This document shows, piece by piece, positions 1 to 10,306 of a stretch of 64,000 nucleotides of DNA. The stretch is from positions 159,339,111 through 159,403,110 of the forward strand of contig OY294069.1 in the NCBI GenBank assembly GCA_958510875.1, given 5' to 3'. How positions within the stretch are numbered: the first letter of the stretch is position 1; each line of letters begins with the position of its first letter. This DNA comes from Endomychus coccineus (lineage: Eukaryota > Arthropoda > Insecta > Coleoptera > Endomychidae). The notes below the pieces were generated by a model. That model did not search any database. It was given only the letters and a program-made list of their open reading frames with translations, and was not told the DNA's origin. The position numbers were made by a program, and so were the translations under genes.

Positions 1-240
1 AAAATGCTTGAATTTTGGATATTAGGTGCCAAATAATATTTACTTTTGAACGAATTTGGTTTTAGATCGATAGCATGCATATTTCGTCTGAATTTCAGAA
101 AAATACGTATTTTCAAAAATGGCTCATTTAGGCTCCAAAAAATGAGATAGGTCAAAATAACAAAAGCTGAAGCAAGAGAAATAAAAATACTTTCTTTTCA
201 CCGGAACAAAATATGGATAAAACAAAAACACTCTAATATA
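1..240. other. intronic or intergenic flank of a transposon
   Basis: AT-rich DNA before the first transposon. No coding signal is convincing. The piece around 100-145 loosely resembles sequence at 2690-2775 on the far side of the element, including related copies of a 'caaaaatggctcat...ctccaa' stretch. This suggests the transposon landed inside an older repeat. If the receptor gene described below starts upstream of the window, this is part of one of its introns. Confidence 0.4.
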
Positions 241-844
241 CAGGGTGTCCTCGAACTGCGAGGCCAAAATAAAACCGAAGATTCTTTGATTCGAAAAAAA
301 GTTGACGAGCCTTTTTACGTTTGCCTCAAGTGTCTTGTTTATCCGGTAGAGGGCTTCAAAATTGTAAAAATTATTTTGTTTTTTCGGTATAACTTGAGAA
401 CGTGATGAAGAACTTCTACAATATTTAGCAGGTGAGTTACTGTCAATAATGGCCATTTTTGAGAGTGGAGCACAGATCCTTAGAGACCATAGAAATGGCT
501 CAAACTTGAGGATGTAACGGGAAAAGTGTCCAGAACTTTTTAGTGGTCAATGTAATTCACTCGATATTTTTTACGTAGATAGATCTAATTTGAAAACTTT
601 TCTTACTCTTAGAAAATTTTGATAAAATCAACGGATTAGCTTGAAAAAAATAATTTTTGAGTCTCTGCAATTTTGGCTTACTAATTTTACTTGATTAAAA
701 TACCTTAGTTACCTTTGCTTTTCTAATGTCATTTTGGCATTTGAAGAATTTATTCTCAAAACTGTCAGTTTTTACTTTGCTTTCCGTAAAAATTTTATAA
801 CCTTATGGCTCAAAATTTCACTAACACTGAAATGGTTGATATGT
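241..844 (+). repeat. left terminal inverted repeat, copy 1
   Basis: This segment is the reverse complement of 1963-2566 with only scattered differences. Its inner end carries the transposase ATG at 805 and about the first 12 codons. Its outer end carries the CAGGGTGTCC tip next to TA. Confidence 0.85.
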
Positions 845-1854
845 TATTGATTTATGGACTTTGTCGTTGCAATGGCCGGAGAAGGGAAAGATATCCGCAT
901 CGCAGAATTCCAAATCGGCAAACCTTCGCGAAACTGGCAAATTTGAAGCAAATCGCAGAGAAACTGGTTGCAGACGGACAAGAAGGACGTTAGAGCTCGA
1001 AGAAGCGATACTGGAAGCGGTTGAAACTGAACCTGGGATAAGCACACTACGTTTGGGACTTCGTATTGGAGCCTCAAAATCATTAGTTCATAATGTACTG
1101 AAAGAAGAACTGTTGTATCCCTTTCATATTAAAACAGTTCAAGACTTATTGCCCATGGATCCAGGTCATCGGCTAGATTTCTGTCGGCTTATTGTGCAAA
1201 GACAAAACGCAAACCCCAATTTTTGTAGAAGAATTCTGTTCACGGACGAAGATACTTTCACGAGATGTGGTCTTTTTAACCTCCATAATGAACGTTTCTA
1301 TGCTGATAAAAATCTTCATGAAACGGAAGTTACATATTTTCAGAATCAAACTAAAATCAATGTTTGGGTTGGAATTGTGGATAACTTTATTATTGGCCCT
1401 ACCGTTATACCCGATCGATTGAAAAGGGAGAACTACTTGAACTTTTTGGAACAAAGGCTACTTGAACTGTTTGAAGACTTGCCCTTACACATTCGTCGTG
1501 GCCTGGTTTATCCATGATGATGCACCTCCTCATTTCACATTAGCTGTGAGGCGACAGTTGAATGCGGAATATCCAGATCGCTGGACAGGTAGAGGACACG
1601 ATGCACCAGTGAACTGGCCGGCCCGCTCCCCTGATTTGACGCCCTGCGACTTCTTTCTATGGGGCGCTTTGAAGTCGAAAGTTTATGCAGCTACAGTAAA
1701 CACACGAGAGAAATTGTTGCAACGAATTAATCATGAAGCGGATTTATTGAAGAATGATCCTAAAGTACTAGCCAGAGTTCAATCCAATTTCTTGAAACGA
1801 ATTAATTTGTGTATTCGGGAAAATGGGCAACATTTCGAACAATTGATGCCTTAG
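805..1854 (+). pseudogene. broken DUF4817-type Tc1/mariner transposase, copy 1
   Basis: The frame starts at 805 with a MAQNFTNTEMVDMLLIYG helix-turn-helix start typical of the insect DUF4817 transposase family. Three frames follow one another: 805-993, then 861-1517 from about the LRETGKFE segment on, then 1462-1854. Catalytic landmarks are still visible: FTDEDTF for the first acidic residue, IHDDAPPH for the second, and SPDLTPCDFFLWG for the third. The second and third are about 43 residues apart rather than the 34 of classical mariners. The breaks near 935 and 1500 occur at the same places in the second copy. The enzyme would have cut and joined DNA at TA sites; this copy cannot make the full protein. 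Confidence 0.85.
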
Positions 1855-1962
1855 CGATTTCCCAAAAAGTGTTGTTGTTTCTTTTAATTTAGCATTTGTT
1901 TTTCCTGAATAATCACATCGTTTCCCCATTTCTATTGTTTTTATTATTCGTGTTTTACCGAG

Positions 1963-2566
1963 ATATTAACCATTTCAGTGTTAGTGAAATTTTGAGCCAT
2001 AATTTCATAAAATTTTTACGGAAAGCAAAGTAAAAACTGACAGTTTTGAGAATAAATTCTCCAAATGCCAAAATGACATTAGAAAAGCAAAGGCAACTAA
2101 GGTATTTTAATCAAGTAAAATTAGTAAGCCAAAATTGCAGAGACTCGAAAATTAATTTTTTCAGGCTAATTTGTTGATTTTATCAAAATTTTCTAAGAGT
2201 AAGAAAAGTTTTCAAATTAGATAAGCTATCTACATAAAAAATATAGAGTGAATTACATCGACCACAAAAAAGTTCTGGACACTTTTCCCGTTACATCCTC
2301 AAGTTTGAGCCATTTCTATTGCTCTAAGGCTCTATGCTTCGCTCTCAAAAACGGCTATTATTGACAGTAACTCACCTGCCAAATATTGTAAAAGTCCTTC
2401 ATCACGTTCTCAAGTTATACCGAAACAACAAAATTATTTTTGCAACTTTGAAGCCCTCTACCGGCTAAACAAGACACTTGAGGCAAAAGTAAAAAGGCTC
2501 ATCAAATTTTTTTCGAATCAAAGAATCTTCGGTTTTATTTTAGCCACGCAGTTCGAGGACACCCTG
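1963..2566 (-). repeat. right terminal inverted repeat, copy 1
   Basis: Reverse complement of 241-844. Its inner end holds an antisense copy of the transposase start codon and first codons at about 1963-2001. Transcription entering from the right could therefore also start with that ATG. Confidence 0.85.
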
Positions 2567-2568
2567 TA

Positions 2569-3157
2569 TACTCAATTTTTCAATATGTTGAAAAACACAC
2601 TAAATGGGCAATATCTTCAGTCCACGACCTCGAATCGACTTCGGACTGGAGCCAAAAATCGCATGTTAATTTTTTGTCCTAGACATTTTTCCATACAACC
2701 CATAGTTTTTGTCTCAAACGCAAAAAATCGAAAAATGGCCATTTTTGGGTCCAAGAAATGGCCATTGTTTTTTAAGCACAGGGTTAATCCAAATATTAAC
2801 TACACCATCGTGCTCAGCGTGTCAAAGTACATGAGAAAAAATTCCTCAAATGCCTGGACTAATAGACGACTACTGGCTTCAGGCTTCCAATTTGTATAAT
2901 AATAGACGACATATAGTTGTGTATTACCATAAAATTCATAAGATCTTATCTTCCATAGGGAAAATATTCACGGAACAGAAAATACGAACTCTTTTTTGTA
3001 TATAAAACTATATAGTATTTTTCTCGTATTGTACGACAAACTAATGCATATCTGCGGTACCGAGTGGATTACTGTGCTAAAAGTATTGGCTGCTCAAGCT
3101 TGCATTGTATGGCAAAGGATTTTCCTAACAACTTACGTCAAATACTGTGTTTTATAG
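2569..3157. other. AT-rich intron sequence
   Basis: No gene is recognised here. The first 200 bases look like older repeat, with recurring 'atggccatt' pieces near 2737 and 2758. The last bases before 3158 form a plausible splice acceptor, ttttatag, for the exon that follows. Confidence 0.4.
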
Positions 3158-3461
3158 GGACGGAAGCGAAATAGAATACGAAGTGCTATCGCAGATCGCA
3201 TCAGCATGGCTGTACAAGCCGAACAAGGAGGAGATACGACAATTACGGAATACAACTCTGAGTATGGAATTTATACATAACGCTAAAAACGCAAGTCTCG
3301 AGACTTGGAATCTAAAGTGCGCCGTTACCGACTTCGCTACTTACGGCTATACGTGGGATCCCCTCGTATGTCATACCCTAACGGTGAACGCCACGACCAC
3401 ACGTTGCTCTTGTCCCAGAACCGGAACTTTTGCACTCATCCTGACTACGACACCGCAAAAA
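3158..3461 (+). CDS. adhesion GPCR exon: end of GAIN domain and GPS motif
   Basis: The exon is bounded by acceptor tttatag (AG 3156-3157) and a strong donor AAA|GTAAGT at 3462. It enters in phase 2 and leaves in phase 0. It encodes about 101 residues. The second half reads as a GPCR proteolysis site (GPS) region: W-x-L-K-C, then TWDPLVC, then TTTRCSCPRTGTFALIL, matching the four-cysteine layout ending in C-x-C and a following aliphatic beta strand. The usual autocleavage tripeptide H-L-T/S is R-T-G here, so self-cleavage looks unlikely. The exon is visibly richer in G and C (about half) than the transmembrane exons. Linking it to the seven-helix exons 25 kb downstream is inference from module order and strand. 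Confidence 0.7.
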
Positions 3462-3512
3462 GTAAGTTTCAAAACAATTTAATCGTAGCGCATAGCATCT
3501 TTTCTCTTTCAG

Positions 3513-3554
3513 ACGCCTTTATTGATATCATGTCGATACGACTGGGGAAGCTGA
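3513..3554 (+). CDS. possible short terminal exon after the GPS exon
   Basis: The interval 3462-3512 looks like a 51-bp intron (GTAAGT ... tttctctttcag), a normal minimum size in insects. Joined in phase, it adds 13 codons and stops at TGA 3552-3554. It gives no membrane segment. Either this is an alternative ending that makes a soluble extracellular product, or the splice is not used and the true next exon lies elsewhere. The only GT before the stop (3531-3532) would give a stop codon when joined to the helix-1 exon. Confidence 0.35.
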   Translation, partial: TPLLISCRYDWGS

Positions 3555-4193
3555 AAGTTGTCGCTTATACGGCAACGGCATAAGGACGACTCCTTTCTAC
3601 TTTCCAAATTACTTTACTTTTTCGTAATATATGAAAATTCTTACCTTACGTTAGAAATTTGTTTACCATATTATTAAGTTGAAACTTCTCAACTTTCTGG
3701 TAAAAATACCAGCAAAAGAATTCCAAAGAAAATGTTCACCCTTATTGTAAATTTAAACACTACCCGGTTAATATCACTTCAATTTGTAACTTCTGTTACT
3801 CAAGTTTCGGCTTTCTACTATTTGTTGAAAACAAGTTGAACCTTCTCTTAAAAATGGTTAAAAAAGAATTGATTGAATCTTTGAATACTTTTCACAATAG
3901 GTACTGATGATTTGTATCTCAAATGATAAATCCATTGTGTCAATTGGAGGGTCTTTATCTAGGTGTTGAAATAAAGCTTTGAATCTCAAATATTGTCACA
4001 TTTTGACATGAGTTATATCTGCTCCAGATTTTGTTAAAGATACTTATCCTATGAATGCATATGCAGCTAAAATATCTTCAGGTAATGTAAATGTTGGAGA
4101 TCACAAGCTGTCTATTTCAGATTGTGTTAATGTATATAAAGTTATTAAGTCTTGGAAGACATAGGGAGTCAACTCAGAAATAATGACATCATA
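3555..4193. other. AT-rich intron, nothing recognised
   Basis: No open frame, repeat or transposon end is recognised. The DNA is AT-rich with short A and T runs, in keeping with a long intron. Confidence 0.4.
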
Positions 4194-4769
4194 CACAAAG
4201 TGTCCCAAGCAGAACTTCTAGTAGCAGAACTTCAACAGTCGATGGAAAATTTGATTTTGAGAGAAAAAGTTCCTATTAACATATATGCACAGACGCTTAG
4301 TTTTTGAGATACAGGGTGTTTAAATTGAAACAAAAATTTCGTTTTTTGTAAATATCTCCGGAAATGTTTATTGTACAGAAAACAGCTTCTGCAAGCATTC
4401 TCTAATTATAGTAAGCTATGTTCTGTGCGATAATAGTTATTTATGTATCAAGGGAATTATAAGGGCCTTAATTACCGATGGCAAAGTTTACGTCCCGAGG
4501 GCCTCTAGCCCGAGGGACAGCAATTGCCTGAGGTTATTGAGACTCATTAATTCCCGTGGTACATAGATAATTTTATTTCTGACCTATTTCAATAACATTT
4601 TCTTCATTTTTAAAACGGAATAAATACACGAATACCTTCCCGCTATATTTGAATCAGGTACCGTTGATTATAGGAGTTTTGTTGTTGCTATGTTACTTGT
4701 TTACAAACAAAGTTTTATTATCAAGTTGTGTTTGCTTTGAAAACGTGTTTTGTAGTACCCCAAATATAA

Positions 4770-5186
4770 TGGAGGATATTTTGAAAAATGCTGAAGAAGC
4801 AAGAGAATCATTATTTCCATCGAAAAGTGAAGCCGTATACAAAAAAGAATATAAAATATATCTGAAATGACTGACACGGAAAAATGTTATGCCAAAAGAT
4901 GCTACTGAAACTGTATTTCTGGCATATTTTCAAGAACTGGTAAGGAATTTTCTATGTTTTTCGGTAGATTTGGTAGTAATTGTGTTTATTCGTTGCAGTC
5001 AGAAACGTATAGTCCGAATTCTTCATGGACTAAATGGTCAATGCTAAAATCGATGGTGACTATACATGAGAAACGAGATATCACCAAATTCAATGAACTA
5101 GAGCTTTTTTGAAACGGAAGAGTAAGAGTTATAAGCCGAAAAAGTCCGCTGTTTTATATCCTAAAGATGTCATCAGATTTCTAAAT
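4770..5186 (+). pseudogene. amino-terminal part of a Crypton-like tyrosine recombinase
   Basis: The first coding block (4770-4939) reads as ...EEARESLFPSKSEAVYK... and after one stop continues to VFLAYFQEL. A 59-base intron-like gap (GTAAGG ... ttgcag) follows. The second block starts SETYSPNSSWTKWSMLKS at 4999 and, with a one-base shift, continues to LKRKS..YKPKKS near 5140. This order of motifs is that of the SAM-like DNA-binding domain seen in insect Crypton-type recombinases, recalled from family knowledge. The catalytic R-H-R-Y part is absent. A stop and a frameshift make it a remnant. Confidence 0.45.
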
Positions 5187-5207
5187 ATATATATATATAT
5201 ATATATT
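5187..5207. repeat. (AT)n microsatellite
   Basis: An uninterrupted run of alternating A and T of about 21 bases, directly after the recombinase remnant. Confidence 0.85.
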
Positions 5208-5930
5208 AGCATTTCTTATTTTATTTTCACTTGTGAAAGGTAGAGGGAATTATAGAATCTATGATGTCTCAAGGGAGTTAGGACCCTCATTATTGATAGC
5301 GTAACTGTGACGATATAAGCTTATAATATCTCGGTCAGAAATGAAAAAAAAAATGTTTTAGTCATGATTGGTGAATATTTTGGAGGGGTAGTGGGTGTTT
5401 TTCTCCCCAACTTCTACGCCACTAAAAAAAGTACGGTTTTGAGACAACTATTTGAACCGTCAATGTTTTCTACACAAAAAAGGTACTCTTGGTCATAAGC
5501 TCTAAAGCCGACCGTTTTTAAGAAAAATATACTTTTATGTTGAAAAACATGGTCAATTTTCAGGAGTACTTTTTTTGTGTAGAAAATATTGGTGGTTCAA
5601 ATGGTTGTCTCAAAACTGTACTTTTTTCGGTGACGTAGAAGTTGGGGAGAAAAACATCCACTACCCCTTCAAAATCTTCTCCAATTATGATTAAAAAAAT
5701 ATTTTTTTCATCACACAGAACATAGCTTATTATGAGTAGAGAATGCTAGCAAAAGCTGTTTACTGTACGATAAACGGTTCCGGAGATATTCGCAAAATTT
5801 TCAATTTCAACACCCTGTTTCTCAAAAACTAAGCATCTGTGCATATATGTTAATACGAACTTTTTTTCTCAAAATCAAATTTTCTATCGATTGAAGTTGA
5901 AGTTCTGCTACTAAAACCTGGGACACCCTG

Positions 5931-6289
5931 TATATTAATTGTAGCTGAAATGCATCTAATATAGTGACTTATTATTGATCTTATCATTCTCAAATCTGTT
6001 ACCTCCGACGAACTAAGAGAATAAGAACTAGAATTCATAAACGTATGAATCAAATATAAATTCGTATCATAATCATGTCCAATTTTGATATGTTTACACT
6101 TTGCATCTAATACAATAACTCCTCTATTTTGAAGAAGTATTGTTCTAATATCTTGATTGTCAAATTTGATATTTAAGTTTCCAATGAATCTAGGAACTGG
6201 TGGAGCATGATTCAAATACAACTAAAGATACATAATTTCGGCTATAGCTTCTTATCGGTAAGCCACTCATTGGAAATTATATCCCAAAA
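5931..6289. other. intron; unrecognised minus-strand open frame
   Basis: A 123-codon open frame on the minus strand covers 5850-6221, overlapping the end of the fold-back element. It has segments such as NLNIKFDNQDIRTIL that look protein-like, but I do not recognise the family. It is probably debris of another element. Confidence 0.25.
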
Positions 6290-6480
6290 GTCGAAGGTAG
6301 AAATTTTGCTTTCAGCTACTTCCAGGGCATCAGTCAACAATAAACTTCAGAGATTGTTATCAAAAACGCCTAGAGAAGAAGCTAAGAATATTGACATTAT
6401 TCACAATGAAACCGATATTAAATTCAATGAAAAGGAAATGAGTTTGCTGAATAAAGTTTTTTTTCTATACTTTGACTACA
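6290..6480 (+). pseudogene. possible amino-terminal fragment of a Penelope-like reverse transcriptase
   Basis: Within the open frame 6207-6554, the stretch ending NETDIKFNEKEMSLLNK resembles the 'L-t-x-x-E-x-x-L-L-x-K-G' segment that precedes the reverse transcriptase core of Penelope-like elements. Nothing downstream continues it. Recognition is weak. Confidence 0.25.
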
Positions 6481-6599
6481 CGAGAGGGAAACCTATGATG
6501 TTCGGAGAACATCGTAGGAGTCAGCGGTGGAATGTTGGGAGGGGAGATATATAGGCATATGGAAAGACATCCCTAGGCCAAGAGTTCCACAATTTCGCT

Positions 6600-7600
6600 G
6601 TTCGATTGAAAACTGAAGATTGGTAGACAGAAGTTTGGCAGGTCTAGAGCTTGACAATGAAGGGGTGACTATCTGAAATCTCTCGTGGTGGAACAACACA
6701 CGAAATTTCTGATGAACACCCTTCTATGATGTTCTAACGAGGTCATTGAATTCGTAAGTGTGACATCATCAATCAGACGAATAGCTCTCTTCTGGATAGA
6801 ATCCAAGAACTTCAGCGTATGCTTGGAAGCTGAACTCCAAACATATGAACAGTACATCATGACAGGTCGAACCTGTGCTTTGCACATAATGAAGAGCTGC
6901 TGTGATGCGAAGAAGCTCTTGGTACGAAATAGAAAACAAAGTTTTGTGAAGCGGTTTTCGCAATGAACCTCACATGATCATGCACAGAGAGGGTGCTGTT
7001 GATTATTATCCCGAGTATGGACATGAGAGACTTCATAGTAATAGTTGTAGACATCATCATATTAAGGATTGTGGGATCCGCCTTCCTGGAGAAGATGAAA
7101 GCTCTAGTTCCAGTTGCATTAAATTCTACTAGATTTCAAAATCATTTCCAGATCTTCATTCATTGCGTCAACCTGTCTCTGTGTGTAAATGAGAAAGCGA
7201 CATGAAGTGTATTATCATCTGTAAGGCTGTGTACGGGACAGTTGTTTTCACTCCAACAGATCGTCGTTGATATGGAATAGAAACGAAGTTGGTCCCAAGT
7301 CAGATCCCTGTAGAATACCAGCAATGATAGTCATTGTTTCGGAGTTTACTCCGTCATCCACCACATGTGGTGATCTAGCTGAGAGAAAACTCGATAGTAA
7401 GTGACAATGTTGAGGTGGTAAACAATATGAAGTTTCCCAAGAAGGCTTTTGTGCCAGAATCCGTCAAATGCTTTATAGATATCCAATCCAACAGCTAGAG
7501 ATTCACCATATTTTTCAATATATTCCTGCCGTACATATGTTGCGTAGGAAAGCAGGTTTCCTGTTGATCTCTGATGACGAAGCAAGGGTGTTCTTCGCTT
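6600..7600 (-). mobile_element. LINE (non-LTR retrotransposon) fragment, reverse transcriptase 3' half
   Basis: Read on the minus strand from 7585 down, the frames give QRSTGNLLSYATYV, then ESLAVGLDIYKAFDGFWHK (reverse transcriptase block around the first catalytic aspartate), then AGILQGSDLGPTSF near 7300 (the PQGSxLGP block), and finally AQVRPVMMYCSYVWS... and LDSIQKRAIRLIDD at 6669-6887, the carboxy-terminal region of Jockey/RTE-like LINEs. Several stops and shifts break it. It is an old 5'-truncated copy inside the receptor intron, opposite in direction to the gene. Confidence 0.8.
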
Positions 7601-7903
7601 TTTTTGGAATTGGTTATACTCTAGCTGTCTTCCAGGTGGAAAATCTGAATTTTGAAATTCATTCTAAGAAATTACCTGAGGAGGATTTAATCATTGATAT
7701 TGAAAATACATTTTAGTATCTTAACTTTCAAGATACTATTATTCAAAACGGGTGCAAGAAAATTCTTAAACATTCAAACGAATCATATAATCGAATAATC
7801 TTAGTGAAATCGTAAAGTCATTAACATCATAAAAAGCTGATAAAGGAAATTTCATTGTAATTATGTACAGAGAGGATTGTAACAATTCGATAAATATCAT
7901 GTA
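7601..7903. other. short intron stretch
   Basis: An open frame on the + strand (7468-7716) overlaps the LINE and this stretch, but its product is not recognised. The rest is AT-rich. Confidence 0.3.
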
Positions 7904-10218
7904 CAGGATGTCCTCGAACTGCGTGGCCAAAATAAAACCGAAGATTCTTTAATTCGAAAAAAAGTTGATGAGCCTTTTTACTTTTGCCTCAAGTGTCTTG
8001 TTTACTCGGTAGAGGGCTTCAAAATTGCAAAAATTATTTTGTTTTTTCGGTATAACTTGAGAACGTGATGAAGAACTTTTACAATATTTAGCAGGTGAGT
8101 TACTGTCAATAAATGGCCATTTTTGAGAGTGGAGCACAGAGCCTTAGAGACCATAGAAATGGGTCAAACTTGAGGATGTAACGGGAAAAGTGTCCAGAAC
8201 TTTTTTGTGGTCAATGTAATTCACTCGATATTGTTTACGTAGATAGTTTATCTAATTTGAAAACTTTTCTTACTCCTAGAAAATTTTGATAAAATCAACA
8301 AATTAGCTTGAAAAAATTAATTTTCGAGTCTCTGCAATTTTGGCTTACTAATTTTACTTGATTAAAATACCTTAGTTGCTTTTGCTTTTCTAATGTCATT
8401 TTGGCATTTGAAGAATATATTCTCAAAACTGTCAGTTTTTACTTTGCTTTCCGTAAAAATTTCATGAAATTATGGCTCAAAATTTCAATAACACTGAAAT
8501 GGTTGATATGTTATTGATTTATGGACTTTGTCGTTGCAATGGCCGGAGAAGGGAAAGATATCCGCATCGCAGAATTCCAAATCGGCAAACCTTCGCGAAA
8601 CTGGCAAATTTGAAGCAAATCGCAGAGAAACTGGACGCAGATGGACAAGAAGGACGTTAGAGCTCGAAGAAGCGATACTGGAAGCGGTTGAAACTGAACC
8701 TGGGATAAGCACACTACGTTTGGGACTTCGTATTGGAGCCTCAAAATCATTAGTTCATAATGTACTGAAAGAAGAACTGTTGTATCCCTATCATATTAAA
8801 ACAGTTCAAGACTTATTGCCCATGGATCCAGGTCATCGGCTAGATTTCTGTCGGCTTATTGTCCAAAGACAAAACGCAAACCCCAATTTTTGTAGAAGAA
8901 TTCTGTTCACGGACGAAGATACTTTCACGAGATGTGGTCTTTTTAACCTCCATAATGAACATTTCTATGCTGATGAAAATCCTCATGAAACGGAAGTTAC
9001 ATATTTTCAGAATCAAACTAAAATCAATGTTTGGGTTGGAATTGTGGATAACTTTACTATTGGCCCTACTGTTATACCCGATCGATTGAACGGGGAGAAC
9101 TACTTGAACTTTTTGGAACAAAGGCTACTTGAACTGTTGGAAGACTTGCCCTTACACATTCGTCGTGGCCTGGTTTATCCATGATGGTGCACCTCCTCAT
9201 TTCACATTAGCTGTGAGGCGACATTTGAATGCGGAATATCCAGATCGCTGGATAGGTAGAGGTCACGATGCACCAGTGAACTGGCCGGCCCGCTCCCCTG
9301 ATTTGACGCCCTGCGACTTCTTTCTATGGGGCGCTTTGAAGTCGAAAGTTTATGCAGCTACAGTAAACACACGAGAGGAATTGTTGCAACGAATTAATCA
9401 TGAAGCGGATTTATTGAAGAATGATCCTGAAGTATTAGCCAGAGTTCAATCCAATTTCTTGAAACGAATTAATTTGTGTATTCAGAAAAATGGCCAACAT
9501 TTCGAACAATTGATGCCTTAGCGATTTCCCAAAAAGTTTTGTTGTTTCTTTTAATTTAGCATTTGTTTCCTAAATAATCACATCGTTTCCCCATTTCTAT
9601 TGTTTTTATTATTCGTGTTTTACCGAGATATTAACCATTTCAGTGTTAGTGAAATTTTGAGCCATAATTTTATAAAATTTTCACGGAAAGCAAAGTAAAA
9701 ACTGACAGTTTTGAGAATAAATTCTCCAAATGCCAAAATGACATTAGAAAAGCAAAGGCAACGTAGGTATTTTAATCAAGTGAAATTAGTAAGCCAAAAT
9801 TGCAGAGACTCGAAAATTATTTTTTTTAAGCTAATCCGTTGATTTTATCAAAATTTTCTAGGAGTAAGAAAAGTTTTCAAATTAGATAAGCTATCTGCCT
9901 AAAAAATATAGAGTGAATTACATCGACCACAAAAAAGTTCTGGACACTTTTCCCGTTACATCCTCAAGTTTGAGCCATTTCTATGGTCTCTAAGGCTCTA
10001 TGCTCCGCTCTCAAAAACTGCTATTATTGACAGTAACTCACCTGCTAAATATTGTAGAAGTCCTCCATCACGTTCTCAAGTTATACCGAAAAAACAAAAT
10101 TATTTTCGCAACTTTGAAGCCCTCTACCGGCTAAACAAGACACTTGAGGCTCATCAAATTTTTTTCGAATCAAAGAATCTTCGGTTTTATTTTAGCCACG
10201 CAGTTCGAGGACACCCTG
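7904..10218 (+). mobile_element. Tc1/mariner-superfamily element with long TIRs, copy 2
   Basis: Near-identical sister of the element at 241-2566, in the same orientation, flanked by TA at 7902-7903 and 10219-10220. The left tip carries one change (CAGGATGTCC). The right inverted repeat has lost about a dozen bases, so ...ttgaggctcatc... at about 10142-10160 stands where copy 1 has ...ttgaggcaaaagtaaaaaggctcatc.... Differences from copy 1 are mostly scattered single bases, so the two separated fairly recently. Confidence 0.9.
8472..9521 (+). pseudogene. broken DUF4817-type transposase, copy 2
   Basis: Same three-frame arrangement as copy 1: 8472-8660, 8528-9184 and 9129-9521. It has the same start MAQNFNNTEMVDM and catalytic landmarks FTDEDTF, IHDGAPPH and SPDLTPCDFFLWG. 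The middle aspartate is followed by the usual glycine (HDG), which copy 1 has changed to HDD. Both copies share the frameshifts, so they descend from an already defective parent and were probably moved by an enzyme supplied in trans. Confidence 0.85.
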
Positions 10219-10306
10219 TATAACTAATCTTATTTACTCATCCCTGAGTTAAGCATACTATTGAATGATCTGGCCATCCATGAGAGGAGTAGAGGATGAC
10301 GTTTGT

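Larger units (their letters stand above)
241..2566 (+). mobile_element. Tc1/mariner-superfamily element with 604-bp terminal inverted repeats, copy 1
   Basis: The element begins CAGGGTGTCC and ends with the inverse GGACACCCTG. It is flanked on both sides by TA (239-240 and 2567-2568), the target duplication of the Tc1/mariner/IS630 group. The terminal inverted repeats are exceptionally long: 241-844 pairs with 1963-2566, so about half of the 2326 bp is inverted repeat. The inner ends of the repeats reach into the transposase frame and carry its start codon. A second copy lies at 7904-10218 in the same orientation and is highly similar throughout. The transposase is broken by frameshifts, so this copy is not autonomous. 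Confidence 0.9.
4432..5340 (+). mobile_element. insertion carrying a tyrosine-recombinase fragment (Crypton-like)
   Basis: This stretch interrupts the left arm of the fold-back element: arm sequence stops after ctgtgcgat and resumes near 5341. It has a GC-richer head with two copies of cccgaggg around 4493-4516 and a decayed coding segment described separately. I saw no clear inverted repeats at its ends, which is usual for Cryptons. Its exact borders are uncertain by a few bases. Confidence 0.5.
4194..5930. mobile_element. fold-back (long inverted repeat) element split by an insertion
   Basis: The outer ends are inverse copies. The left tip has gtgtcccaagc...tagtagcagaacttc, and the right tip has the inverse ending in gggacaccctg. 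Both tips are next to TA, which points to a Tc1/mariner-type MITE. The left arm runs 4194-4431 and resumes at about 5341-5515 after an insertion of about 0.9 kb. The right arm runs about 5550-5930. Without the insertion, the two arms would face each other across a very short centre. The inner arm sequence, with gtttttctccccaacttct, is clearly mirrored at 5640-5665. Confidence 0.7.

Noticed and set aside
821..1454. Minus-strand open frames across the first transposase
   Set aside because: The same antisense frames occur in the second copy; they are shadows of the conserved plus-strand transposase.
3903..3935. CTGATGA near 3905 as a hammerhead
   Set aside because: No GAAA block at a suitable distance and no stem I partner.
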